NCBI GenBank assembly: GCA_003023275.1 | Contig: PXTX01000081.1 | Location: 1 to 35,900 of the forward strand | Origin: Bacteroidetes bacterium SW_4_67_19 | GTDB taxonomy: Bacteria; Bacteroidota; Rhodothermia; Rhodothermales; Salinibacteraceae | Length of the DNA: 35,900 nucleotides | Reading direction: 5' to 3' | Shown: in pieces, positions 26,420-33,634 of the stretch | Layout of the letters: each line of letters opens with the position of its first letter | How positions within the stretch are numbered: the stretch's first letter is position 1 | Position numbers and translations under genes: made by a program | Notes under the pieces: model-generated | Seen by the model: the letters and a program-made list of their open reading frames with translations, nothing else | Databases searched by the model: none | What the model was told of the DNA's origin: nothing

Positions 26420-29062
26420 ATGGCCCAATCGTCGTCGCCCCCTCCGCCCGCCTCTTCGCGCGCCCGTCGCGAGCGAAACGGTCGCTCGCCCGCGAACGCT
26501 TCCGGCGCGGATGCGTCCTCTGGCAGCGAAGCCTCTGGCAGCGAAGCCGACGACCTGCTGGACCGCGTGGCCGAGACCTGCGCGACCGAGGCGCGCCCTT
26601 TCCCCGAGGGCTTCGACCCGCGGGCCGAGGGCGCGCTGGAGCATCCGCACCTCTACTTCAACCGCGAACTGTCGACGCTCGACTTCAACCGGCGCGTCCT
26701 CGCGCAGGCGCTCGACGAGCACATCCCGCTTTTAGAGCGCGTCTTCTTTCTGGCGATCACCGCCTCGAACCTCGACGAGTTCTTCCAGAAGCGCGTGGGC
26801 GGCCTCAAGCGCCAGTCCGCCGCCGGCGTCACGGACCTCTCCATCGACGGACGACGGCCCGAGGAGCAGCTCCGGCTCATCCGCCGGGCCGTGCTCCAGA
26901 TGTACGCGGCGCTGGGGCGGCTCTGGGACGAGCGCCTGCGCCCGCGCCTCGGCGAGGAGGCGGGCGTTCACCTGCTCGACTACGACGCGCTTACCGACGA
27001 GCAGCAGGACCGGCTCGACCGCCACTTTCAGGAAAACATCTTTCCCATCCTCACCCCGCTGGCCGTGGGGCCGGGGCGCCCATTTCCCTTCCTCTCGAAC
27101 CTGAGCCTCTCGCTGGCGGTGATGCTGCGCCACCCGGAGCGCGGCACCGACCACTTCGCCCGCGTCAAGGTACCGGTCACGCAGGGGCGCTGGGTGGCTC
27201 TGACGGAGGCGTCGGCGGGCGAAGGCGACGCAGAAAGCGACCGCTTCGTTCCGCTCGAACAGCTCGTCGCTCAAAACCTGGGCGACGTCTTTCGCGGAAT
27301 GCAGATCGAGAGCGTGCACGCCTTCCGCGTCACGCGCAACGCCGACATCCGCCGCGAAGAGGAGGAAGCGGATGACCTGCTGGAGATGATCTCCGACGAG
27401 CTGCGCGAGCGCCGCTTCGCGCCGGTCGTGCGCCTGGAAATCGACGAGGCGATGCCGCCGGAGGTGCGGCAGCTCTTGATGCGCGAACTGAAGCTGGGCG
27501 ACGACGACCTCTACGAAACGAGCGGCCTGCTCGGCCACGCCGACCTGATGCCGCTGGCGCGCCTGCCCGGCCGGGCCGCGCATCGCTTCGCGCCGTGGAG
27601 CCCGGTGGTGCCGCCGCGCCTGCACCCTGACGCCGAACGGACCGGCGCCTTCGGCGCGCCCAAACGCGCCCACGTCGAAGCGGCCCCTGCCGCCAGTGCC
27701 TCCCCCGACGAGTTGCCGCGCGTGCACGCCCCCGGCGCGCCGGCCCCCGATGAAGCCATCGGGCAGAGCGCGGGGGGGCGCAGGCGCGAGCGCACCGGGG
27801 AAGAAACGAACGACGCCGGCAGCGCTTCCGCCGACGCCGCACCGCTTGCCGACACCGACGGGCGCGAGGCGCTGCCCCGGTACGCCACGCGCGCCGAGCA
27901 CGCCGCCTTCGCCGACGACGATGCCGACCGCACGCTCCCCGGCAGCGGCGACCGCCCCTCGGTGTTCCGCACCCTCCGCACGGGAGGCGACCTGCTGGTG
28001 CATCACCCGTACGACTCCTTCCAGGCCAGCGTGCAGCGCTTCATCGAAGAAGCCGCCGCCGACCCGCAGGTGCTGGCGATCAAGCAGACGCTCTACCGCA
28101 CCAGCGAGGACTCCCCCGTCGTGCAGGCCTTGATGCGCGCCGCCGAGCGCGGCAAGCAGGTGGCCGTGCTGGTGGAGGTGAAGGCGCGCTTCGACGAAAA
28201 AAACAACATCGAGTGGGGCCGCAAGCTCGAAAAAAGCGGCGTGCACGTCACCTACGGCCTCGTCGGGCTCAAAACCCACGCGAAGGTCACGCTCGTGGTG
28301 CGCCAGGAGGACAGCGGCCCGCGCACCTACTGCCACATCGGCACGGGCAACTACAACTCCGAGACGGCCCGCCAGTACACCGACCTCGGGCTGCTCACCA
28401 GCAAGCCCGCCACCGGCTACGACCTCATCAACCTGTTTCACTACCTCACCGGCTACGCGCCCGAGCAGCACTACCGCACCCTGCTGGTGGCCCCGCATAA
28501 CATGCGCGCCAGCTTCGAGCGCCTCATCGAAGCGGAAATCGAGCACGAGCGCTCCGGCAGCCCCGACGACGGGGGCGGACGCATCATCGCCAAGATGAAC
28601 GCGCTCAACGACAGGGGCGTGATCCGCGCGCTCTACCGCGCCGCGCGCGCCGGCGTCCAGATCGACCTGATCGTGCGTGGGCACAGCCTCCTGCGCCCCG
28701 GCCTGGAGGGCGTCAGCGAAAACATCCGCGTCACCAGCATCCTGGGGCGCTTCCTGGAGCACACGCGCATCTACTACTTCGGCAATGGCGCGGCACAGGA
28801 GCCGGACCGCGCCCCGAAGGTCTTCCTCGGCAGCGCCGACTGGATGAGCCGCAACCTCGACGACCGCGTCGAGGCGGTGCAGCAAGTCCACCAGGACGAC
28901 CTGCGCGACCGCCTCGTCGGCATTCTCGAGACCGCCCTCGCCGACCAGCGCTCGGCCTGGGACCTGCAATCCGACGGCCGCTACCGCCCGCCCCCCTCGC
29001 GCGAGGCCCCCGGCTTCCAGGAGCAACTCATGCAGCAGGCCCGCCAGCGCGCCGGTTCGTAG
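26420..29062 (+). CDS. ppk1: Polyphosphate kinase 1 with large internal insertion
   Basis: An 880-residue PPK1, against about 690 in typical bacteria. It polymerises the gamma-phosphate of ATP into polyphosphate through a phospho-histidine. The N-domain starts YFNRELSTLDFNRRVL, and FFLAITASNLDEFFQKRVGGL follows. The catalytic core has HHPYDSFQASVQRFI, LAIKQTLYRTSEDSP and LKTHAKVTLVVR (autophosphorylated H620), then YCHIGTGNYNS and FLEHTRIYYFGNG (second His, H781) and FLGSADWMSRNLDDRVE. About 110 residues (roughly 403-514), rich in Ala, Pro, Asp and Arg, separate VPPRLHP from FRTLRTGGDLLVHH, where ordinary PPK1s have a short link. The N-terminus also has ~70 low-complexity residues. It lies directly after pstSCAB, pointing to storage of imported phosphate. 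Confidence 0.96.
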   Translation: MAQSSSPPPPASSRARRERNGRSPANASGADASSGSEASGSEADDLLDRVAETCATEARPFPEGFDPRAEGALEHPHLYFNRELSTLDFNRRVLAQALDEHIPLLERVFFLAITASNLDEFFQKRVGGLKRQSAAGVTDLSIDGRRPEEQLRLIRRAVLQMYAALGRLWDERLRPRLGEEAGVHLLDYDALTDEQQDRLDRHFQENIFPILTPLAVGPGRPFPFLSNLSLSLAVMLRHPERGTDHFARVKVPVTQGRWVALTEASAGEGDAESDRFVPLEQLVAQNLGDVFRGMQIESVHAFRVTRNADIRREEEEADDLLEMISDELRERRFAPVVRLEIDEAMPPEVRQLLMRELKLGDDDLYETSGLLGHADLMPLARLPGRAAHRFAPWSPVVPPRLHPDAERTGAFGAPKRAHVEAAPAASASPDELPRVHAPGAPAPDEAIGQSAGGRRRERTGEETNDAGSASADAAPLADTDGREALPRYATRAEHAAFADDDADRTLPGSGDRPSVFRTLRTGGDLLVHHPYDSFQASVQRFIEEAAADPQVLAIKQTLYRTSEDSPVVQALMRAAERGKQVAVLVEVKARFDEKNNIEWGRKLEKSGVHVTYGLVGLKTHAKVTLVVRQEDSGPRTYCHIGTGNYNSETARQYTDLGLLTSKPATGYDLINLFHYLTGYAPEQHYRTLLVAPHNMRASFERLIEAEIEHERSGSPDDGGGRIIAKMNALNDRGVIRALYRAARAGVQIDLIVRGHSLLRPGLEGVSENIRVTSILGRFLEHTRIYYFGNGAAQEPDRAPKVFLGSADWMSRNLDDRVEAVQQVHQDDLRDRLVGILETALADQRSAWDLQSDGRYRPPPSREAPGFQEQLMQQARQRAGS

Positions 29063-29121
29063 AGGATGGGGGATGGGTTTCGGACTGCGACCGCCCTGCC
29101 CTTCAACGACCCGCGCTCGCC

Positions 29122-29157
29122 AACCGAAAAACCCCCCCGCACTCCCGCACCCAAAAA
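29122..29157. repeat. CCCGCACTCCCGCACC stutter repeat before the CYTH-like gene
   Basis: AAAACCCCCCCGCACTCCCG followed by CACCCAAAAA is the reverse complement of the G-rich run that follows porX (8463-8497). Here it precedes a start codon instead of following a stop. Confidence 0.65.
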
Positions 29158-29868
29158 ATGGACGCCACGCTCGAAGTGCGCTGGTTTCGCAAGGGCGCGC
29201 CGCCGGCAGCGGTCGACGACTGGTTCGCCGCGCTGGGGGCCGCAAAGAAGTCGGTGCGGACGGATCTGTACCTGCACACGCCCGACCCGGCGATCAACGT
29301 GAAGCTGCGCGCAGGGAAGGCGCAGGCCAAGCGGCGCCTGCCTCCCGACGGCAACGGCGGCGGCCCGGTGCAGCCGGCCGAGGGCGTCGAAGGCTGCGCT
29401 AAGCCGTGGCGCAAGTTCAGCTTCAAGACCCGAGACCAGCCCGCCCTCGGCGAAGCAGGGCAGGCCAGCGGCCTCTGGACCCCCGTCGAAAAAGACCGCG
29501 ACCAGCACACCCTGGACCCCGGCGAACTCGCCGCCGTCCTCGCCGACGACCCCGCCCCGTCCGACGCGAAGGCGGGCGACGTGGAGGCCGGCGACGTGGA
29601 GGCCAGCATCGAACTGACGCGCACTCGCGTAGACGACGGCCCGCCCTGGTGGACGATCTGCGTCGAAACCGAGGGCGCCCCCGATGCGCTCGACGCCCCG
29701 CTGGTCCCCGCCGCGCGCCACTTCTTCGCCGACTTTCCCGCCGCCTCCTGCCCCCTCGACGTAGACGCTTCCTTCGGCTACGCCGCGTGGCTGTGCCGAA
29801 TGGACCGTCCCGCCGCGCCGGCGCAACGCGGCGCGCAGCGCAGGGCGTTTCTCACTACTGACTCGTGA
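29158..29868 (+). CDS. Uncharacterised protein, possibly CYTH-like (triphosphate tunnel fold), next to ppk1
   Basis: A 236-residue cytosolic-looking protein. The N-terminus MDATLEVRWFRKGAPPAAVDDWFAAL with RTDLYLHTPDPAINVKLRAGKAQAKRRL resembles the alternating charged strands of CYTH/triphosphate-tunnel proteins (ExExK-like start, then a KxR strand). PWRKFSFKT and IELTRTRVDDGPPWWTICVETEG add further short charged strands. The canonical ExExK is imperfect here (EVRW), so this is a structural guess. CYTH proteins often accompany polyphosphate genes and hydrolyse triphosphate or polyphosphate; the position 95 bp after ppk1 supports that link. There is no signal peptide. The start is an ATG preceded by a CCCGCACTCCCGCACCC stutter. 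If not CYTH, I cannot name it. Confidence 0.6.
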   Translation: MDATLEVRWFRKGAPPAAVDDWFAALGAAKKSVRTDLYLHTPDPAINVKLRAGKAQAKRRLPPDGNGGGPVQPAEGVEGCAKPWRKFSFKTRDQPALGEAGQASGLWTPVEKDRDQHTLDPGELAAVLADDPAPSDAKAGDVEAGDVEASIELTRTRVDDGPPWWTICVETEGAPDALDAPLVPAARHFFADFPAASCPLDVDASFGYAAWLCRMDRPAAPAQRGAQRRAFLTTDS

Positions 29869-30006
29869 GAACATTTGCAAGCCTGCCCCCCGACGGCCGC
29901 TCGGTCCCCTTCCTTTCGAGTTTCCGACCTTCTCTCCGAAACATTCATCCTGGTATTCCGAATTTCAATTCCCAGACGCGCCACCTTCACGAGAGCCGAA
30001 GAGGAT

Positions 30007-30115
30007 GCCCCGCCCGAGAGGGGGGGAAGGAATCTTCTGGATTGGCCGGACTCGATGTCCGGACCATCCCAAGCCAAAAGTACATGACAACAATGCCCCA
30101 CCCGGAAAGGTGGGG
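30007..30115 (+). promoter_or_regulatory. Structured region before phoU with a terminator-like hairpin
   Basis: Three hairpins lie in a row. The first is a C/G-rich one near 30007-30027 (CCCCGCCC...GGGGGGG). The second is TGG-CCGGAC-TCGAT-GTCCGG-A-CCA (30043-30066). The third is CCCCACC-CGGAAA-GGTGGGG (30096-30115, perfect 7-bp stem) followed by TCGCTTTATT. The last resembles an intrinsic terminator with a weak T-tract, and the phoU ATG is only 30 bp beyond, so it may attenuate phoU or end the upstream transcript. Confidence 0.55.
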
Positions 30116-30145
30116 TCGCTTTATTCCGAATCTGCTGGAGATGCT

Positions 30146-30880
30146 ATGCCCGACCATCGCCCACTCGACGAAAAAATCGATGAACTGCGCCGCCTGCAAG
30201 AGGCCATGCTCCAGCGCGTGACCGGGCAGTTCGAGGAGGCCGCCCTGGCGCTGCTGGAGCGCGACACCGAACGCGCCGAGAAGGTGCGCCAGAGCGATGA
30301 CGAGATCGACGCCCTCGAGCTGCGCATCGACAACCTCTGCGAGCGCATCCTGGCGCTGCACACGCCCGTCGCGGTGGACTTGCGCCTCATCCTCACGGCC
30401 GTCAAGATCAACACCGACCTCGAGCGCATCGGCGACCACGCCAAGAACCTCGCCAAAAGCACCGCCCCGCTCGCCGACTGGGAGGCGTTTCTGGAACAGG
30501 CCGACCTGCGGGACCTGGCGCGCACGGTGCGCGACATTCTCACCGGCGCCTGCGAGGCCTTTCTCGAGGAAGACCCCGACCGCGCCCGCGCGGTCATCGA
30601 GCGCGACGAAGAGGCCAACCAGCTCTACAACAACATCTTCGACACGACCGCGCGCCTCAGCCGGGAACACCCCGAGGGCAGCGAGGCGCTGATCTACCTC
30701 GTCACGGCCGCGAAGGCGCTCGAACGCATCGGCGACCACGCCAAGAACATCGCCGAGAGCACCGTCTTTCTCGAAGAAGGCAAAGACATTCGCCACGGCG
30801 GGCTCGACGAGGAGGCCGCCGGCTTCAGCGGCGACCTCGACGGCGACGCGATCCCGCCCTCCCAGCTGGCGGGGAAGTAG
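30146..30880 (+). CDS. phoU: Phosphate-specific transport system accessory protein PhoU
   Basis: A 244-residue all-helical protein of two PhoU repeats. Each repeat carries the metal-binding E/D motif: LERIGDHAKNLAKS (about residues 92-105) and LERIGDHAKNIAES (about 197-210). PhoU restrains PstSCAB and keeps the PhoR kinase inactive when phosphate is plentiful; its loss is associated with polyphosphate overaccumulation in several bacteria. The start MPDHRPLDEKIDELRRLQ at 30146 matches the family; the frame is open further upstream but without similarity. It is separated from pstB by ppk1 and the CYTH-like gene, and preceded by a terminator-like hairpin, so it may have its own promoter or be attenuated. 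The C-terminus has a short acidic extension. Confidence 0.95.
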   Translation: MPDHRPLDEKIDELRRLQEAMLQRVTGQFEEAALALLERDTERAEKVRQSDDEIDALELRIDNLCERILALHTPVAVDLRLILTAVKINTDLERIGDHAKNLAKSTAPLADWEAFLEQADLRDLARTVRDILTGACEAFLEEDPDRARAVIERDEEANQLYNNIFDTTARLSREHPEGSEALIYLVTAAKALERIGDHAKNIAESTVFLEEGKDIRHGGLDEEAAGFSGDLDGDAIPPSQLAGK

Positions 30881-31353
30881 CGCAGGGCGCGCGGTTCGTG
30901 GCGCGCGGTTCGTGGCGCGCGATGCGTGTCTTGCCAGCGAGAACCTGCGGGCGACCGGGCGCTGCATTACTGCACTGTGAGCGGCTTGCTAAAGATTTGA
31001 GGGGTCCGGCGGTTCGTCCCTCGTGTTTGCCGAAGCCCAGCGGTTTGGAGGGGTGAAGGTATGGACGTGTGAACGTCCAAACGTCCAACCGTCCAAACCC
31101 TCGCAGAGGAGCACAACCTGAACGTTTAGCTACCTATGCACGGCTCAGTAGATGGGCGTCGTTTCGGATACGTCCTTTCTCGGAACGAGTTCGCGCGCTA
31201 TGCTGCTGACCGGCACCGAACGGGCGCATCGAAAGCTCCTCGAAGGGGACCACACCGAGAATCATTCAAAAAGCGCTGACGGCTGAATGCTGCTTCTGCG
31301 CCCGCAGACGAGCGGCCTCACGCCATACGCATCACGTCCCGTCCTTTCCAGCT
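30881..31353. other. Gene-free spacer (473 bp) with two tandem-repeat tracts
   Basis: No gene or RNA gene is recognised. At 30887-30928 there are three copies of the 14-bp unit GCGCGCGGTTCGTG (the third diverged), starting 7 bp after the phoU stop. At 31073-31096 there are three copies of the 8-bp unit ACGTCCAA (the third begins with C). The stretch 31100-31353 shows no structure I can interpret but must hold the aminotransferase promoter. Confidence 0.6.
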
Positions 31354-32547
31354 ATGCCTATCCAACAAGCAATGACCGCTGGCTTCAACGAGCGCGTTTC
31401 CAACATGAAACCCTCCGCCACGCTGGCCATGTCGGCGAAGGCGAGTGAGCTGCGCCGCGCCGGCAAGCCGGTGATTGCGCTCAGCGCCGGGGAGCCGGAC
31501 TTCGACACGCCCGTGCCGATCTCCGAGGCGGGCGTCGAGGCCATCCAGAGCGGCTTTACCAACTACACGCCCAACCCGGGTATGCCGGATCTTCGCGAGG
31601 CGATCTCGGAGAAGTTCGCCCGCGAAAACGACCTCGACTACGACCCCGAGCAGATCCTCTGCTCCAACGGGGCGAAGCAGTCGGTGGCGCTGGCGATTCA
31701 CGTGCTCTGCGGACCGGGCGACGAGGTCCTGATCCCCGCGCCGCACTGGGTGAGCTACCCCGAGATGACGCGCTTCGCCGGAGCCGAGCCGGTTATCGCG
31801 TCCACCACCGCCGAGAGCGGCTACCGCCTCTCCCCCCTGTGCTCGCCGTCGAACCCGACCGGCGCGGTCTACCCGCCCGACGAACTGGAAGCGCTGGCTG
31901 GCGTGCTGCGCGACTACCCGCACGTGCAGGTTCTCTCCGACGAGATCTACGAGCACGTCCGCTTCCCCGGCAGCGAGCACGTCTCCTTCGCCAGTCTGGA
32001 CGGGATGAAGGAGCGCACCGTCACCGTCAACGGCTTCTCGAAAGCCTTCGCCATGACGGGCTGGCGCCTCGGCTACCTCGCCGCCGAGCCGGCCGTGCGC
32101 GACGAGGCGGCGAAGGTGCAGAGTCAGTTCACCTCCGCCCCGTCGAGCATTTCACAGAAAGCCGGCGTCGCGGCGCTCCAACTCATGAAAGACGACCCCG
32201 CGCCGGTGCACGAGATGGTCGACGCCTTCGAAGAGCGGCGCGACTTCGTCCTCGGCCGCCTCGGCGAGCTGGACGTGCAGTGTCCCACGCCGGGGGGCGC
32301 GTTCTACCTCTTCCCCGACGTGAGCGCCTACCTCGGCGGCGAGACGCCCGGCGGTCGCTCCATCGAAAAGAGCGAGGACCTCTGCTTTTATCTCTTGGAG
32401 GAGCACCACGTGGCCCTCGTGCCGGGCGGGGCCTTCGGCGCGCCGAGCGGCCTGCGCCTCTCCTACGCCGCCTCGATGGAGGACCTGCGCACCGCGATGG
32501 ATCGCGTGTCCGAAGGGCTCGGGCGGTTGGCGAAGGAGGTGGCTTGA
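31354..32547 (+). CDS. PLP-dependent aspartate-type aminotransferase (class I) with apparent internal deletion
   Basis: A 397-residue class I/II aminotransferase of the prokaryotic aspartate aminotransferase group (aspartate/2-oxoglutarate or a related pair). Family marks: PVIALSAGEPDFDTP, NYTPNPGMPDLREAI, SNGAKQSVALAI, LCSPSNPTGAVY, LSDEIYEHV, and the PLP lysine K230 in VNGFSKAFAMTGWRLGY; GLRLSYA carries the substrate-carboxylate Arg. One segment is missing: SGYRLSP (to P161) runs straight into LCSPSNPTG. Ordinary family members have ~15-16 residues there (a helix plus the strand that leads into the SPNNPTG loop). The reading frame is intact. It may be a natural in-frame loss or an assembly fault; function is uncertain if real. 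Confidence 0.9.
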   Translation: MPIQQAMTAGFNERVSNMKPSATLAMSAKASELRRAGKPVIALSAGEPDFDTPVPISEAGVEAIQSGFTNYTPNPGMPDLREAISEKFARENDLDYDPEQILCSNGAKQSVALAIHVLCGPGDEVLIPAPHWVSYPEMTRFAGAEPVIASTTAESGYRLSPLCSPSNPTGAVYPPDELEALAGVLRDYPHVQVLSDEIYEHVRFPGSEHVSFASLDGMKERTVTVNGFSKAFAMTGWRLGYLAAEPAVRDEAAKVQSQFTSAPSSISQKAGVAALQLMKDDPAPVHEMVDAFEERRDFVLGRLGELDVQCPTPGGAFYLFPDVSAYLGGETPGGRSIEKSEDLCFYLLEEHHVALVPGGAFGAPSGLRLSYAASMEDLRTAMDRVSEGLGRLAKEVA

Positions 32548-32573
32548 CGCTGTGGCAGGCCTTTTCGGAAGAA

Positions 32574-32603
32574 CGTGATTCGTGACGCGTGATTCGTGAC
32601 GCG
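32574..32603. repeat. Two copies of a 14-bp unit between convergent stops
   Basis: CGTGATTCGTGACG is repeated exactly at 32574 and 32588, ending next to the porin stop codon. It is another spacer-specific stutter repeat with a 14-bp unit. Confidence 0.85.
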
Positions 32604-33575
32604 TCACCAGGACAGCTGCACGTCGGCGCGCAGGCGGTGATTGTCGAAGGCCGCGTCGCGGGCGGGCACGACGTAGTTGAACTGCACCTGCACGACGCTG
32701 GTGGGCCACAGGTTGTAGCCGGCGATCAGGAGGTCCGAGCCGGGGGCTTCGCCGAGGTCGCTCGTGAACGCGTCCCAGCGGAGGAGCACCTGCTGCCGCG
32801 CGCCGGAGGTCGGCAGGTCGTAGCCGAGCGTGACGTAGTGACCGAAGGGTTGCGGGGCGCCGCTGCCGTCGTCGCTCCGGTCGATGCGTCCGTAGATGGC
32901 CTCCGCGCCGAGGAGCCACGCGCCGCGGTCGACGTGCGCGTCGGCCCCCAGCAGCAGCTTACTGCCGACGGCTTCGACGTCGGCGGGGGGCGCGGTGCGG
33001 CCGTTGCCGTTGAAGATGCCGCCTTGCAGCGTCACGCCCGGCGTGGGGCTGACGGCGGCGCTGATGCCGACGTGCCGCCGGGGGACCAGCGCGCCGATCA
33101 CCTGCGGCCGGCCCACGAACTTCACGTCGGGGGCGGAGACGAGGTATTCGTAGCTGAAGGGCGCCTTGAACAGGCCCGCGCTCCCGCCGAACCCGTCGGT
33201 AGGCTCGTAATTGACCACGGCGTCGAGCAGCGCGATCTGGCGCGAGAAGTCGGTTTGCAGCTTGTAGCCCCAGCCGCCGTCGAGCGTGCCGCCGGCCTTG
33301 AGGCGGGCCTTCGCCAGCTGAAAGCCGTTGACGCCGTTCGGGCGCTCGGGCTGGAAGTCGGCCACGCCCTGCACGAGCGCACCGAGGCTGAAGTATTTGT
33401 TCTTGAGCGCATTGTTGAGATCGTTCAGCAACGGCTCTTCGACGGATTCCTCCGCCTCGTCGCCGCTGCCGCCATTGCCGGACGCGGACTGCGCCGCGGC
33501 GTGCGGTGCGAGCGGAAGGGCGAGCGTGAGAGCAAGCGCGAAAAGAGCAGTGGAAAAGCGGGTAAGCGTTCGCAT
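32604..33575 (-). CDS. Outer-membrane porin of the phosphate-selective porin O/P family
   Basis: A 323-residue barrel protein. The signal peptide is RFSTALFALALTLALPLAPHAAAQ. The mature part has KNKYFSLGALVQGVADFQPE, FQLAKARLKAGGTLDGGWGYKLQTDF, LDAVVNYEP, SAGLFKAPFSYEYL and a C-terminal FNYVVPARDAAFDNHRLRADVQLSW ending in an aromatic residue, typical of beta-barrels. The family name comes from Pseudomonas OprP/OprO, but specificity is not predictable from these motifs. It follows the rhodanese lipoprotein by 59 bp on the same strand with no terminator between, so both are probably under the Cys-leader attenuator. A sulfur-containing anion is therefore as plausible a substrate as phosphate. 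Confidence 0.85.
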   Translation of the reverse strand: MRTLTRFSTALFALALTLALPLAPHAAAQSASGNGGSGDEAEESVEEPLLNDLNNALKNKYFSLGALVQGVADFQPERPNGVNGFQLAKARLKAGGTLDGGWGYKLQTDFSRQIALLDAVVNYEPTDGFGGSAGLFKAPFSYEYLVSAPDVKFVGRPQVIGALVPRRHVGISAAVSPTPGVTLQGGIFNGNGRTAPPADVEAVGSKLLLGADAHVDRGAWLLGAEAIYGRIDRSDDGSGAPQPFGHYVTLGYDLPTSGARQQVLLRWDAFTSDLGEAPGSDLLIAGYNLWPTSVVQVQFNYVVPARDAAFDNHRLRADVQLSW

Positions 33576-33634
33576 CAGTTGGTTGAAGGGGGAAGGTGAA
33601 AGGTCGAAGGTTCGTCGGGCCGAGACGGATTGTG

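Noticed and set aside
26732-29245. 837-codon open frame on the minus strand across ppk1
   Set aside because: Antisense shadow; ppk1 on the plus strand has all catalytic motifs, and the antisense product has none.
30881-31353. tRNA or small RNA gene in the phoU-aminotransferase spacer
   Set aside because: A GGTTCGT stretch recalls a T-loop but no acceptor stem or cloverleaf can be built; only short tandem repeats are seen.
32604-33575. Assigning the porin to the phosphate regulon by family name
   Set aside because: No 11-bp repeat is found upstream, and operon context ties it to the Cys-leader/rhodanese unit.
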